64,000 nt of DNA from Chondrus crispus (GCF_000350225.1 NW_005178653.1:186001-250000), one strand, 5' to 3'; shown: positions 1 to 12,050, numbered from the stretch's first letter. The notes: a model not told the origin generated them from the sequence alone. Translations and numbers: made by a program.

Positions 1-1812
1 CTCGCTGTATGCCGTGGTATGCCTGGGTTCTGCCCATGTGGATCAAATAGGTAGATCAAGTTAGCGTGGTCCGTGAATATCGCTACTCTTCTTCCCATCA
101 CCAAGTAGTCTAGCTTGCACATGGATTCGACCACCGCAAAACTTTCCTTCTCTGGAACACTCCATCCATAGGAAGCCCCTGTAAGACTTCCGGAGAGGAA
201 AGAGAGCGGTTCATGTTCCTGCTCCTCAAGCGGCTTTTTTAGCTGCTCGTCCGGCACTTGTGTCAGGATTCCTGACCAGTGAGTCTCGGAAGCGTCAGTG
301 AAGAGGCATAGTGCATGATCTGCCTTGGGGTGAGAGATTCTCGTTGAGCGGGCTATTTGCCTTTTTATAGAGTCGAAAGATTTGTCTTGCTCATTCCCCC
401 AATAGCCACTCAAGGATACTTTCGATATGGCGCGCTTGGTACGGGAACCTTTCACCTTGTAAGTGTTTTCGAGAATGGCGTGCAATGGAGCAACAACAGA
501 GGAGTATGCCGGTATGGAAGATCTCATCCAGTTAGAGGCACACAAGAGCTGCTGCAGTCCACTCGCGTACGTAGGTTTGTTCATTTGAAGGATAATGTCT
601 AGGTTTTTGGGGGCGAAGGTAACGCCCTCAGATGCGATGTCTCGCCCACAAAAACGAGCATGTCTAGCGAAGAGCTTAGATTTCTCCGCGTGTATCTTGA
701 GACCGTAGCGTTTGCACGTGCGCAGGAAAATATGAAGGGAACGAAGAACATGCGCCTCGTTACGGCAATGTAGAAGGAAATCATCGAGCCATTGAAGCAG
801 CTCGCGACGGAGCTCGTCTTGGAAAAGGCCCTGGGTAACTGCTTGATAATGATTAACCGCGTCAGTTCCGCCTTGCCGGAGCCTTGTAGGGGAGTAGACA
901 CCGAGGGGAGTTTGAATTGACATCATTTCTTGAGATGAACGGGGGAGAGGGAGTTGCCAGTAGGCATGGGCCATGTCCATTTTTGCGAAGCATGTGCTTC
1001 CCTGAACTGACTGTAAGAGAGATCCGAGGTGTGGCATAGCCGAGACGATGGGTTCCGTCTCTGCGTTTGGGCCACGGAGGTCTACAGTAAAACGGAAACC
1101 CTTTACCGGGCTTCGCCACTGCAAGTGCAGGACCTGCCCATTGAGAGATGGGATTTTTGTAGATTGCTCCTATTTCCTCCAGCTTTTTGATGGTGCTACA
1201 AATGAAGGTGTGCTGTGGTGGGGCGTACCGGCGTTGGGATGCCCTACGCACGCGATCTTTAGCCTTCAGAGCGATCTGCAGAGGTCGAACTGACGCTGGG
1301 GGATCAGGGCCTAGCTTGATCCGAAAGACCTCTCTGAACTTGTCCATCAAGCGCCCCAATTTAGCGACACCCTTAGCAGACATTCCATTCTTGGTGGCTT
1401 GCCGCTTGATAGACATAAAAGCCGACTCAATCTCTTCCTTGGAGTCAACACCAATGCTGGCCCCAGCGGAGTCGGGGAGCGAAATTGGATCATCAGCGCC
1501 ACTGTCGTATCGCAGCCCTTGATACGTTGCCGACGACACTTTAATTTCGTCTGGGTTGAGATCTCCATAGTCGTTTTCGTGTAATTGTGAGGCCACCTCT
1601 CTCAGGTGAGTCTTCAAATCGAATCCGGTGTTTCTGAGGAACGGCCTGACCAGCAAGATTTCGTCCATATCTTGATCAACCACCAAGAAAGAGACGCCAT
1701 GGATGCAAACAGGGAGGTTGGAGTCTGACAACATGATTGTGACTGATTGAATCACTTTTTGCGAAGCTGTGAAATGGATAGGATGAGCTGCAGTACTATT
1801 GATAGATGCAGA
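1..1812 (-). pseudogene. Ty3/Gypsy-like pol: protease C-terminus, reverse transcriptase, RNase H (broken)
   Basis: Continues the gag/protease frame beyond the TAA at 1813-1815. The first part reads as the C-terminal half of a retropepsin (VVDQDMDEILL followed by RPFL). The reverse transcriptase follows: an N-terminal thumb-proximal part to about 1095, then a single-base frameshift near 1090, after which the new frame stays open to base 1. That second frame has the palm motif LQWLDDFLLH near 780-810 (the YxDD box), and an RNase H-like stretch (SVPEKESFAVVES, IFTDHANL) near 60-150. Integrase and the 3' LTR would lie left of the window. The nonsense codon and the frameshift make it inactive as read. 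Assignment to Ty3/Gypsy rests on the order PR-RT-RH and the motif style; the exact clade is not resolved. Confidence 0.8.
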
Positions 1813-2937
1813 TTATTCACAAGGGGGTTTTACGGTAGTGACCACCAGTTCTTTCACTGTCTTCTTCAAACGATGCAGCATTGAGAGAGGCAGTGCGCTT
1901 GCGTCGGCCCCATAATCCCCAAGAGCTATAGCGTCCAATTTGTCCTCAAGTACCACACGATACCGCCGCTTCAACTCATCCAGGTCCGACTCTGCAGGAC
2001 GTTCACGAACGACGCTCAATTTGGGATTTTCATGTCTCTTCCGACGCTTCTCGGTTCGGTAGTTGGCGAAAAGATCCTTCTTCGTTTCATCCGGAGTGTT
2101 TTGACACTTAGAAAGCGGATGAAGCTCAGAGCAGTCCGGATTCAGACACGGTTTATCCCAGGCAGAGCCTTTTGTTGCAGTGGACCTGTCTGCGTACTGC
2201 AGTCGATTTTTGTCTCTCTTCTCTTTTCGGGGTTGACATTTAGCTTTCGGGTTCTTTCCTTTGCCAATGTGGTCATCTCTGGTTCGCTTACCACTTCGGC
2301 GCTGGATCCGTGCGCGGGCGATCTCACCTTGAGATACCTCAACCGCTATAGCACTTACCCTAGCCTGGAAAAAGACAATACTACAGCGCTGAGTGGATTT
2401 CCAGCAGTCTCTCGCATCGAAGATTCGCTCTCGGAGTTTGGCTGGTTCGAGCTTGCGAACAAGCTTATTGATTAAAGAATTACACGATTCTTTATCCTTC
2501 AGAACTTCTGAGGCATTGTTCTTATCGAGAGATTTGACCACTTCTACAACAAATGTAAGCGCAGCCCCACTCGGATCCTTGTTATCAACTGTGTACTTAA
2601 TCGCGTCAAGTGCAGACCTGACCCGTTCTGTCAAATCCTCCGCCTCGGTAGCACGTCTTTCTTTAAACCATTTCTTTACAGTGGCATCAGTTGCATCGCG
2701 AAGCTCCTCCGTACCTTCGATCTGTCCCAAAAGGCAGAGGCTGTGCAATAAGGTTGGTTCCATACATTGCCGCACGGAGGCAGGAGAAATATGGCGAGAG
2801 GCGTCACGATTGCGATTTACGTCAGCTACTTTCTCCTTGTAGGCTTCATACTCAGTCTCAAACTCGATCAGATGGGACTGATTAACTTGTTTTAATACAG
2901 GAGCAGTAACTGTTGAAACAACGCCATACGAAGACAT
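1813..2937 (-). pseudogene. Ty3/Gypsy-like gag with zinc knuckle and start of protease
   Basis: The ORF begins at the ATG at 2937; the frame is open a few codons further but without an ATG. The N-terminal ~250 residues are charged and helical, as in retroelement capsids. A basic stretch is followed by a zinc knuckle of spacing C-x4-C-x3-H-x4-C (CLNPDCSELHPLSKC), a variant of the usual CX2CX4HX4C. Close to the end, IALGDYGADASALP fits the retropepsin active-site loop, with DYG where D-S/T-G is normal. The frame then meets TAA at 1813 and continues, same frame, into pol, so gag and pol were probably one polyprotein now broken by a nonsense codon (or separated by readthrough). Confidence 0.7.
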
Positions 2938-2952
2938 GCTGACGCTGTACAC

Positions 2953-3513
2953 ACGTAAATTGTCGTGAGCGTGGCCAAGAAAAATTCACAAAGCTGCACT
3001 TTCGAAAGGGCAAAGCGCTTTGTTGCGTACTCGTGCTTTCTCTTCAGTTCCGCGGGGGCAAGTCGCACAGGGACCGTCTATCCTCCCCTGCCTTCTCCAT
3101 CCCGAAGAAGCGCTGGCAGAGTCGTTTATTTAGGTAACGCTGCCACTCTCCCGGCCCCTCAGTCGCAGCTGCCGTAGGGGACACCTGTCCCCTGTGAGCC
3201 TATTCCCGAGCACATATGTGCTGCGTCCGGCGCAGGAGCTCTTCCAGCCATTCAGCGCTCGGGGACTACAGTGATCTCCAACGAGTCACAGTCGGCAGTG
3301 CCGCCCATCCCGGACGAACGCTGACATGTGTGGTTCATCTATGAGAACGGCACCCATGCGCTACTTGTGTTCTTTGCCAATCACAGGCGTCTACGTCTCC
3401 TGGCTGCTACCCAGCCAGGTGCGTGGTGTTGCGAATTACGATATCGTACTTCTATCAGTTGGGGGTGGCTCCAGACGCAGCAGAAGTGTAGACCCTTCGA
3501 AAGAAGGGTGACC
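2953..3513. other. Non-coding stretch between the Ty3-like and the non-LTR element
   Basis: No supported ORF. It probably contains the 5' leader and possibly the 5' LTR of the leftward Ty3-like element plus the 5' end of the rightward non-LTR element. A TGGGTGCC string on the minus strand near 3350 could be a primer-binding site, but the partner LTR is outside the window, so no boundary can be fixed. Confidence 0.3.
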
Positions 3514-4519
3514 ATGTTGAAGAAAAAGAAGACAACGTCGTCACTCCGGTCCCCGCCGTCGCCGAATGCGCTCCACGCGACAACAATCGCGCCAGCGTTC
3601 GGCGCAAGTTTCTCGAACACGAATAGCCTCAACAATTCGCGTTTGACCCCGCCCGCGCCTTCGCGTGCGAACCCACCCTTTCCTTCGCGCGCGACCCCGC
3701 TGTCGCCTCCTCGCCCAGCTCTCTCCGCCCCAGCCTCCATCGACCCAGCCCCCCCGCTCACGCAACCATGGGTAACTGTCGCCACCGCCCAACGCCGTCG
3801 TACCTCTCGCCCTTTCTCCTCTGCTCTCCTGCTTTCCACTCTGCCTTCCACTCCTGTGTTTGTCGCGCCGTGTCTCCTCAACCTGCGCCGTGTCTCCTCA
3901 ACCTGCCACGTGTCCCACCCCGCGCCGGATCTGCCGTACTCACACTCGACGCTGCCCGGGCGGCAATGGCTGCCCCTGCCACAGTCTCACGTGCCACACT
4001 CGCTGAGGCGCCCTCACTTGTCCGCACCGTGGGCAATCCGATCTGTCTCGACCCCCGAACCGGCGAATCCGTTGCTCCGCCCCCCGCCATCACTGCGTAC
4101 GGTCTCGCCCTAGACGCCAATCTAGCTGCCTTCCCTTCCTTCGCTGCTGTCCAGTCCGCCTTGCTCCGTGGCGCCCACATCGCTGACGCCGTTCTTCCTC
4201 CCCACGTCATCGTCCCCAGAGTTGGCCGTTGTACATACATCTACTTGCTTGCCTCTCGGAAGAGGGAAGTGTGATCACACTCCCCTCTTCCAACGCATCC
4301 TTTTCCACCTCCACCTTGTCTATGAGGACCTCGCCATCGACACTGCGCCCCTCCCTCCTACTGCTTCCGCCCTTGACTCTTACGCCGCCGCAGGCGTTGC
4401 CTGCCAGTTACGCCGTGATGCCCATCGCCTCCTCAAAGGCCGGAATCCCACCTCCGTCCCCCTCCCCGTCCGCCAAGCTCTGGCCCTCACGCTTCAGGCC
4501 CAAACGCGCGCGATCGCCC
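3514..4519 (+). pseudogene. Non-LTR retrotransposon, proline-rich 5' ORF (decayed)
   Basis: Starts at an ATG in a good context (ACCATGTTG) with a lysine run. The first ~150 residues are Pro/Ser/Ala rich. Around 3870 the likely frame changes to one reading TLDAARAAMAAPATVS and TAYGLALDANLAAFPS, and after 4260 it changes again to a frame reading ACQLRRDAHRLLKGR up to ALTLQAQTRAIAL. I take this as an ORF1/gag-like region decayed by at least two frameshifts. It is cut at 4520 by a ~1 kb inverted-repeat element and resumes at about 5579. Long ORFs on the opposite strand are composition shadows. Function is inferred only from position upstream of the reverse transcriptase. Confidence 0.5.
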
Positions 4520-5578
4520 TGTAGTGCAATATGAAGCTCTACGGGGGGTGAAAAGAAAGGAAAATATTTGGATATGAAAAGTAGTCCGGGTTGGGGGACA
4601 CACGTGTGAATAATTGCACAGTTTTTTTAAAATTATTTTATTTTATTTAGTTAATTTGTTATTAATTAATGAAATTATGCAATAATTTTGCTGACGCTAG
4701 ATTAGATCTAGGATCTAGCGCCGCGAGCTACTGTAGTGGCACCGGCGGGGCGATATATACCTTAGCCCTCTGACCACCAAGTCAGTAAAGACAACCCGAG
4801 TTGCCGGACTTAGATCTCGCCTTCGTCGAAGACCGCTTCCGTTCACGCGACGCGCTTCCCTTCTACGCTGCTAACGACATCCTCTATTGCTCGGGGTCCC
4901 ATTCCTTTTCCTTACACTTTTGCCTTTTCTATCTCTACATCTATTTTTCCCTTAATTGTGTTGGTTCCATTGGAGTCGGTTGCGACCGATCCGGTGTAGG
5001 TGTTTTAGCCATCGGGCAACACGTTGTGTAGCGCTGCTACTGTTTTAAGTTCCGTAGGAAGGCTGTTGCAACGACACCTCCGTCGAAGATCTTACTGTAT
5101 AAGACAGAGTTGGTACCGCCTACCGCGATCGCGATCGCGCTGGTGAGGGTTTTTTTGGCCATCGGGCAACACGTCGGTAGTAGCGCTGCTACACGGTTAC
5201 GATCCCGTCGGGTAGTGCTGATCGAGCCCCCGTCGAAGACCTTGAATCATACGCCAGGTGCTGAAGACGCTCGTCGAGCATTTGCCTTACAACCCAGCAA
5301 ACCACGGTTACATCCTCGTAGACAAGCCTAACCCGCACTCGTCGAGCACTCAAGTCTTCACAAGTCTCTACCACCATTATCCTCCCGGGCCGGGTATCAT
5401 TCCTTAACCACCCCGTCGGAGTCGAGCTACGGTGGGCCGCAAGCCCACACAAAGGGAAAGGGAGTCTCGAACGCTCCGTAGCGCGTGCCATCGGCTGTGG
5501 TTGTTGCTGCTGCTGTTTTTCTTCTTTTTGCTTGACCGTCGGACTGTGTTTGCGGCCTGCCAGTCACATTGCACTACA
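4520..5578. mobile_element. ~1 kb non-autonomous element with TGTAGTGCAAT terminal inverted repeats, copy 1
   Basis: Begins TGTAGTGCAAT and ends with its exact reverse complement ATTGCACTACA (11 bp). It interrupts the ORF of the non-LTR element. Inside there is an internal duplication of about 150 bp (a GCCATCGGGCAACACG block at ~5008 and again at ~5158, each followed by GTAGCGCTGCTAC) and an AT-rich stretch at 4620-4690. There is no transposase ORF. A second full copy lies inverted at 15686-16704 and a partial one at 14385-14698. No convincing target duplication is seen (flanks share only CGCC), so the superfamily stays open. Confidence 0.75.
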
Positions 5579-6717
5579 CGCCAATCGCCAAGCGGTCCCA
5601 CGTTACTCCACCAGGTCTCTCTGCTAATGCATCTCGCCCCGCTCCTTCTAGCCCCCCAGTTGCCTTGTCTCCTCTGCCGTCCGCCGTTGTCCCTGCTGCC
5701 GCTCCTGCCGCCTCTCAAGTCCTCGGTGTCGCACCTCCCAGGACCACCGCCCCCACGCCGCCTACTTCTCCACACAATGCGGCCTCCCGTCCTCCTTCCT
5801 CTTGGCCTCTTGCGCCGCACATTGCGGTCTCTGCTCATGACAACTACACTCTAGCTTCTGCTATCCCGCCGCCGCCGTCCCTCTCCGCTCACGCCTCCCA
5901 CTCTGTCCCCTCCCGCCTCATCTGACCGTCCTACGCTCCACCCATCCCCTCATGAGTCCTTTCCGCCCTTGCCAGCCCGCATGCCACTTCGGGACCAACC
6001 CACCCCCTCGGCTCCTGCAGCAGAGATGGGGGATGCCGATGCGGCACCTCCTTCACCCATCACAATTGCAGACCGCCCCACTGTCCCACCCCCTCCGCCC
6101 AAAACCACGTTTCAATTGCCTCCTCTGAAGCGAGGCCGGCCTCCACGCCCGCTTCAAATCTCTTACGCAAGCGCCCACTCCCCTTCTCCGACGAGCTCCC
6201 ACCCCCACACCGCCCTCGTGGTAACTCTGACGCAGTGCAACGTGACCCGGACACGCCTATCAATGCCAACCACACCCTCCAATAATGCCTTTTCTTCAAC
6301 CCGTTTCGTCGCCGCGGACCTGCTGCCTTCTCCCCGACATTGTTTTCAACGCCCGTATTCCCTGTCTCCACCGCCTGCCGCCTTCCCTACATTTCAGCTT
6401 CCACGAAGTAATTTACAAGCTTTTCCATTATGCCAACACCGCCACGACAGCCACGGGGCAAGCCGAGTCTTTCGGTCGTATTCTTGCAATCTCGAAACTT
6501 GTGTTTCGTAAGAACCGACAACGGGAACCCCGAAACTGCAACCGACCTGCCGCACTCGCCTCCCTCAAACGCCGCATAGATTTGTGGAACCAGGGCCACC
6601 TCCTTCAGCTACTCGACCAAGCTCTGGACGCATTCGGAGCGTTGCCCTCCGCCACTGCTCGCCCCGACCCTGACCCCCTCCGCCACTGCCGTCAGCTCAT
6701 GCACCAATAAGCCATTC
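5579..6717 (+). pseudogene. Non-LTR retrotransposon, middle segment (decayed)
   Basis: Resumes the Pro/Ser/Ala-rich coding style after the inserted element. The best frame runs to about 5925, then shifts, with a charged patch (PLPFSDELPPPHRPRG) near 6170 and a segment LASLKRRIDLWNQGHLLQLLDQAL near 6560-6630, which resembles the helical linker that precedes the reverse transcriptase in this class of element. Stops and frame changes show decay. No enzymatic domain is recognisable here. Confidence 0.45.
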
Positions 6718-7578
6718 AAAAAGCTGCCGCGTCTCTTTGCTCCCCGACCCATCCAGTCGTTCCTGACCCCCTACCGCATCGCCGATCCTCCGTCTTCATC
6801 CCACTCCTCGTATCCCGGTCAACGCCTCAGCCCGCACTAATCTTCCGCCGGAACTAAAGTTTACAGAAGCTAAAGTGCGCGGCGCTGTAAAACAACTCCC
6901 GTACCACAGTGCCCCTGGTTTGGATGGGCTGCGCCCGTCCCTCCTTAAGCTTCTCCTTAAATCACCGAGCGGCGTGGTTCCCCACCGATCGGCACTCACT
7001 GAACTTACCAAATTCATCAACAAGTGTGTGGATGGTCTGGTTCCGTCTTTCTATCTCGACTGGTTCGCAGGCGCGCTCCTCATCAGACTACGTCAAAATG
7101 GCCAAACACAAATCCGCCCTATAGCTATAGGTCTGCTTTTTCGCCGACTCATTGGCCGTCTCCTGGCAAAGAAAGTTGCCGCTGACCCCCAGGTTCAAAC
7201 GTACTTCCTCCCATATCAACTCGCAATTGTAACTCGAGGCGGAACGGAAGCTATCGTCCATGCCACTCGCGTCGCAATCACGCGCCTCGCATCCCAAGAT
7301 ATGGTCCTTCTGAAAATCGACGCATCAAACGCGTTCAACACGATCGAACGTGAACTAATCCTAAAATCGGTCATCGAAACTGTGCCGGGCCTTTCTCGGT
7401 TTTTCCACATGTTGTACGGATCCACCCCGCGTCTCCTCTTCGGCTGATACGAGATCCTGAGCCAGACTGGACCTCAGCAAGGTGATCCGCTGGGAATGCT
7501 TCTCTTTTCGCTGGCCCTACCTCCCCCGCTTCTACAGCTCGCTGCCAGTTTCAGTGACCTGCGTCTTCTTGCCGCGTA
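6718..7578 (+). pseudogene. Non-LTR reverse transcriptase, N-terminal half
   Basis: The frame from 6875 reads as a non-LTR reverse transcriptase: YHSAPGLDGLRPS (RT motif 1 region), RPIAIGLLFRRLIGRLLAKK (motif 2a), QLAIVTRGGTEAIVHA, and LLKIDASNAFNTIER (motif A with catalytic Asp). A TGA after RLLFG at 7445-7447 and a frameshift precede a stretch equivalent to the QQGDPLG motif B (CAGCAAGGTGATCCG near 7473). The catalytic YADD is split at 7578 by a Copia insertion and continues at 12152. Confidence 0.85.
7574..7578. repeat. Target site duplication GCGTA, left copy
   Basis: GCGTA immediately precedes the TG of the left LTR and is repeated immediately after the CA of the right LTR at 12147-12151. 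In the uninterrupted host element these bases encode the A-Y of YADD. Confidence 0.9.
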
Positions 7579-7674
7579 TGTGCGAACAGAAGACCGGTGC
7601 CTCCTCGTTTACTCGTCGTCGCTCGCTAGTTATAAGTCTATCCTTAAGGACAGACTGTCCTGTGCGGTCTGAGA
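7579..7674 (-). repeat. Copia 3' LTR (96 bp)
   Basis: Begins TGTGCGAACAG; matches 12051-12146 over its full length. Its terminal CA is mutated to GA. A partial echo of the LTR end (TGTGCGGTCTGACAG) follows at about 7704-7718. Confidence 0.9.
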
Positions 7675-7685
7675 CTGCAAAATGA

Positions 7686-9614
7686 CTATTGGCGAATGTG
7701 ATTGTGCGGTCTGACAGTCCTCGGGTTCGCCAATAGGGGTTTTGGGTCGATGAAGCTGAGCTTATTGAGGAGAGTTTTCGTGCGTTGTGGGCCGAGAGGC
7801 TTTGTGAAGTAGTCGGCGAGGTTGTCCTCGGAGGGGATGTGTTGGAGTTTGACGTTTCCTCGTTGAATGTGGTTACGTATGAGGTGATGTTTCACATCGA
7901 TGAACTTTCGACGTTTGGTGGGCGCCGAGTTCTGTGCCACGAGGATTGTTGCTTTGTTTTCTACTAGAAGGGGGGTGGGTTCGTGCTCCGGTTTTTGTGC
8001 GTCGGAGAGGCGGCGGAGCCAGCGAGCTTGTTGCGTGGATGCAGTGGCCGCGAGGTATTCCGCCTCACAGGTGGAGTCGGCTACTACGGATTGCCGAGCT
8101 GAGGTCCAGCTGATCGGCGCGTCGTGCAACATGTGTACTGCTCCGGTTCGAGATCGGCGTGCGTGGTCGTTGGCGAAATCCGAGTCGCTGTATGTGCGGA
8201 GGCGTGGAGAGGCGTTGGGAGCCTTGGCTTTGAACAGTATTCCGTGGTGTGCTGTACCGTTGAGGTACCGAAGGAGCCAGTGGAGGTGATTCTTGTGTGT
8301 GCGAGCCGGTTTGTGCATGACTGAGGCTAGCATGCTGACCGCGGGGTGGATATCGGGCTTGGTGCTGTCGGCAAAGTATCTGAGGTCTCCGATTGTTTGG
8401 CGGAAGAGAAAGGATTGGTGCTGTTCTAAGAGGGGGTCGTCTTGCGCGTACGTGAAGGTTGCTTTAGGGGGTAGCGGTGTTCGCTTTGGGTTGGACGACA
8501 CCATGCCTGTTTTTGTGAGGATGGTTCTGGCGACGTTGGGTTCCGAGATGTGTATGGAGCCATCTGTGAGGCGTTGGATGTGCCATTTGAGATACCTAGC
8601 AGGGAAGCAGAGACTTTTGATGGTGTATTTGGCTGTGAGAGTGGCGTGGAGCTCGTCGTGTAGCTCTTGAGAAGTTGCAGCTGAAAGGAAATCGTCCATA
8701 TTGATGGCGACTAGAATAAGGCCGCATTCGGATTTTTTGTAGAAGAGGCAGGGGTCTGCCTGAGTGAGATGGTAACCATGCGCGATTAGGTGCTTGGACA
8801 GTCCGTTGTGGTAAATACGTGCTGCCTGAGGTGTGCCATAGATATTGCGCCTGAGTAGACCTGCTTTGCATGGATGTTTGAGAGTGCCGTTGAACCGGGG
8901 GTGCTGCTTGATGTAGACCTGTTTCGTTAGAGGGAATTTCTCGTGGAGACAGGCAGAGCTGATGTCTAGGTGTTCTAGGGGTCAATTGTGCGTAGCTGCG
9001 ATGGAGAGGAGTAGACGTACTGTAGTCTTGTCTGCCATGTACGTGGTGACTTGTTCGGGGTCTTAATGTGTCCCCGGGGTCATGCAGTCCCCGCGTGCTG
9101 CGCAGCGCGCCTTGCGGTCGGTTACTGTACCGTTGTGATCCCGAATGTACCTGAATGTCATTGTGAGTGGTATGAGCTTCTCATGTATGGGGATCTGTCG
9201 GTCTGGTATCTATTTGATGGTTTCTGTCGCGTCTAGCTTATGGAGCTCTGTGTCGTGTGCATGTTCCCATTCGACAGCGTCAGGGTAGGTTCTGGCTTCT
9301 TGTCTGGTACGGGGTTCGGGTGTGGTGAGTTGTAGTCCGGTTCCGCGTGATGCTGCTGGTGAAGTGCGGAGGACGGCTGTGGTGTTCACTGTAGGGTCAT
9401 GTGTTTTGTGTACGGACGAAAGTCCTGCGTGCGTGTGATGTGGTACTTGTTTGTGTGTGTATCTTGCACTGTGATCGAGTCGGGGCTGTTGGAGTACATG
9501 TATCGTACTGCTCGGCTGCGTGTGTCTTGTTTGCGTTTTGTGCCGTACATAGGTATTGTGCCTAATTGTTCGAAGATGAGGAGCTGCTTCGGCTGTGCTT
9601 TCTGTTTGTGCCAT
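7686..9614 (-). pseudogene. Copia reverse transcriptase and RNase H (three nonsense codons)
   Basis: One frame runs from about 9614 to 7686. It starts after the integrase, with an EWEHAHDTELHKLDA segment typical of the Copia RT entry. It contains TAG near 9213, TAA near 9064 and TGA near 8982. The RT reads through VRLLLSIAATHN, LEHLDISSACLHEKFP and VYIKQHPRF to INMDDF at 8700 (the YVDD box, with Asn and Met before DD). RNase H follows: TYSDSDFANDHARRSRTG, STCEAEYLAATAS and VKHHLIRNHIQRG, ending near 7686. RNase H and the distal RT are open for 337 codons, longer than chance. Confidence 0.9.
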
Positions 9615-11065
9615 AGTGTGTGTGGGGCTTGTCTGGTGGCCCGATGGGGTATGATGTTGTATTTATAAGCCTCATCGCGTACTGCGTCCTCCCAATAGGC
9701 GTCCAGTAGGCTGGCGTGGTGGAGATTGGCTCTGGCGGCGTTCATGAGAGTTTGATTAATTCTCTCGGCAATAGAATTTTCCTGAGACTGATGCGGGGTG
9801 TTATTCTCGTACTTGATACCGAGGGAGGCGTAGGTGTGCAGCGCGTGGTTGGATTTAAATTCGCGTGCGTTGTCAGTGCGGTAGGTTCGAGGAATGCGGT
9901 TGCGTTGCTTCGGCAGCGCGAAGAATTGCGGCATGATGATTCCTACTTCGCTTCGGGATTTGATAAAATACAGTATGACGTATCTAGAAGCCGCATCTAT
10001 GTACGTTAGGAAATGGTAGTTGCTGTGGTTGGATGGAGGATGGATGGGGCCGCATGTGTCAGAACTTAGATAGTCGCCAGTGTCATAGTGGTGTTGAGTG
10101 GGAGAATGGCGTGCCGGTCGTTGCTTTGCGTGTGCACATGCGGAGCATGACAGTCGGTTTTGGGCAGCGGCGAGAGCGAGTGGAAGGCCGTGTAGCGTCC
10201 TTGATTTGGCGATGTCTTGAATTGTGCGTAGGGGGGCATGGTTGAGCTTTAAATGCCAGTGGTGTAAGATCTGATCTGTGGCCTTACAGGGGATCGGTGG
10301 GATGGGGGGTGCCGGTATTGAGCATACGGGTAATGGACTAATGGATTTCCTTTTTGTGGTAGTGGGAGGAGAGGCTCGAGTCGCGATGAGGCGCGGAGTG
10401 GCGGGGGTTTGTGAAGGGGTTTGTGAACTGTGTTTTGACGACGGCGTGGGTGTTTTGGATCTGTGTTTCGGGGCGGGGATCATGCGTGCGCCTCTTGCCT
10501 GTGCGTCCTTTGTTCTCTTCCATGCATACGCGTGGATGGCGCGGTCCCATGGGGCTGTGCCTAGGATAGTTCCACGGGAGTGTTTGTCGAATATGTATGC
10601 AGCGTTGGGCATGAAGAGGACGTTGTCTCTGGCCTTAGTGATGGATCGCACCGAGAGGAGGTTGCTTGTTATGTTTGGGGATACAACAGCGGGGATCTTC
10701 AGTGCATGTCCCTTATTCGTCTTGATCGTCGTCTGTCCGGCGTGCGTGCATTTTACGATTTGGTTAGTGGCGGTTTTTGTTTTGTGTTGTATGGGTTGTG
10801 CTGTCTGTATGGAGGCGAGGTTGGCCATGTGTGTTGGGTGGGCGCCCGAGTCGAGGATGTACGTACAGTAGTCATGGTGCAGGCTATGATCGGTTGTGTC
10901 GTCCAGCTCCATATCCGGGTCGCTTGTGTAATCGTCTTGACGTTGAGCGGCCCGTGCCGTCTGGTAAGGCTTGGTGCGAACGGGTTGATGGGTACGGTGG
11001 CGGGGGTGTGCTGCGTGATTGCACCCGGCGTCGGTGTGCCGGGGGTGGGAGACACCTCGTGACAT
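9386..11065 (-). pseudogene. Copia protease and integrase segment of pol
   Basis: An open frame of 559 codons. Near residue 70, YILDSGAHPTHM is the retropepsin active site (D-S-G). HHWHLKLNH with CSACAHAKQ downstream forms the HHCC zinc-binding (GAG-pre-integrase) region. The integrase core acidic triad is visible as SSDTCGPI, YRTDNAREF and PHQSQENSIAERINQ (D, D, E). The frame ends at 9386 and continues, shifted, into the RT frame. It overlaps the 3' end of gag in another frame; whether that is a programmed shift or decay cannot be told here. Confidence 0.92.
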
Positions 11066-11781
11066 GTGGAATCTGCATGGATTAGATGGTACGGGGAGGT
11101 TCCGGCGGGGGAAGCAGTTGTAGCGTTGAGGGGCCGAGGCTGGATTTCTGAAATTTTTGAGCCTCCGGCGACGCCGTGCATTTGAGAGGTGCGTGGTTGT
11201 GCCGCTTGCCGGTAGAGGTCCATTCGATTTAACTTGTGCACGAAGTCTTTTGTGTCGTTGGGGTCCAGGGCAATGAGTTGGCTGCCAATCGCGGCCGTGG
11301 CAGGGTTGAACGGCAGGCCGTCGATGAGGAACTCTACTGTTGTTTTGATGTGGGCTATTTCTGGGAACCGTGCTGCGATCATTCTGGTTCTGATCTGCTC
11401 ATGGGCCTTGATATACTGATCAAGAGTCATATCGGGTAGAAAGTGTGTCTGCTCGGCTAGCTGCTTCAGGTATTTGTGGTCTGAAGCGTTGGTTGTGTCC
11501 AAGTGAGAAGTGACTGCCTGTATGAGATCGTAAGGAGTTGGATCGCTTGTGGGATTGAGTATGAGGTTGGCTATGTGGGCTGGTATGGACGTGATCAGCT
11601 TGCCGAGTAGGTAGTTCTTGTTGCGGTTGAATGTTGTTAGATCGGTAGGGTCTTGTGGGGGAGTGGGGTTGCTGATGATGTGCTCGATGGCGGCCATCGT
11701 TTGTGCTGCTGCTCGGGTGGCCACGATCCACGGCCCGTAGTTGGTCGGATCGAGGCGGGGGATGTCGGAGGGTTTTTCCAT
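10753..11781 (-). pseudogene. Copia gag
   Basis: The first ATG in frame is at 11781; upstream the frame is open through a Thr/Asn-rich repeat (TTNYTTNYTTNHTT) but has no ATG. RLDPTNYGPWIVATRAA is the usual start of a Copia/UBN2-type gag, followed by helical capsid sequence. No CCHC zinc knuckle is seen before the useful frame passes to pol near 11.0 kb; the last ~90 codons are probably out-of-frame read-through. Confidence 0.8.
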
Positions 11782-12050
11782 GGTGCGTGTGTCCTGGTGA
11801 GTGTTGTTTGTGATGTGAGATGTAGTGTGATTTGTTGTGTAGTTTGTTGTGTAGTTTGTCGTTCGGTTTGTCGTGTTTTGTGTTGATGTGGTAGGATTTG
11901 TCGGTGGAGGGACGTAAGTGAGGGGCTCAGATGGGGTTAGCCTGGGGCTCCTCCGCGTGGGGAGAGATCGGTTTGTTCTTGTCGTGGTGGGTTGCGACCG
12001 TGAAGCGGGGAAGGTTGAATTATGCAAGGTAGCAAAAGGTGCCCATAGCC

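Noticed and set aside
3357..3513. Possible 5' LTR and primer-binding site of the Ty3-like element
   Set aside because: TGGGTGCC on the minus strand followed by CA is suggestive, but the other LTR is outside the window and the distance to gag is long; boundaries cannot be tested.
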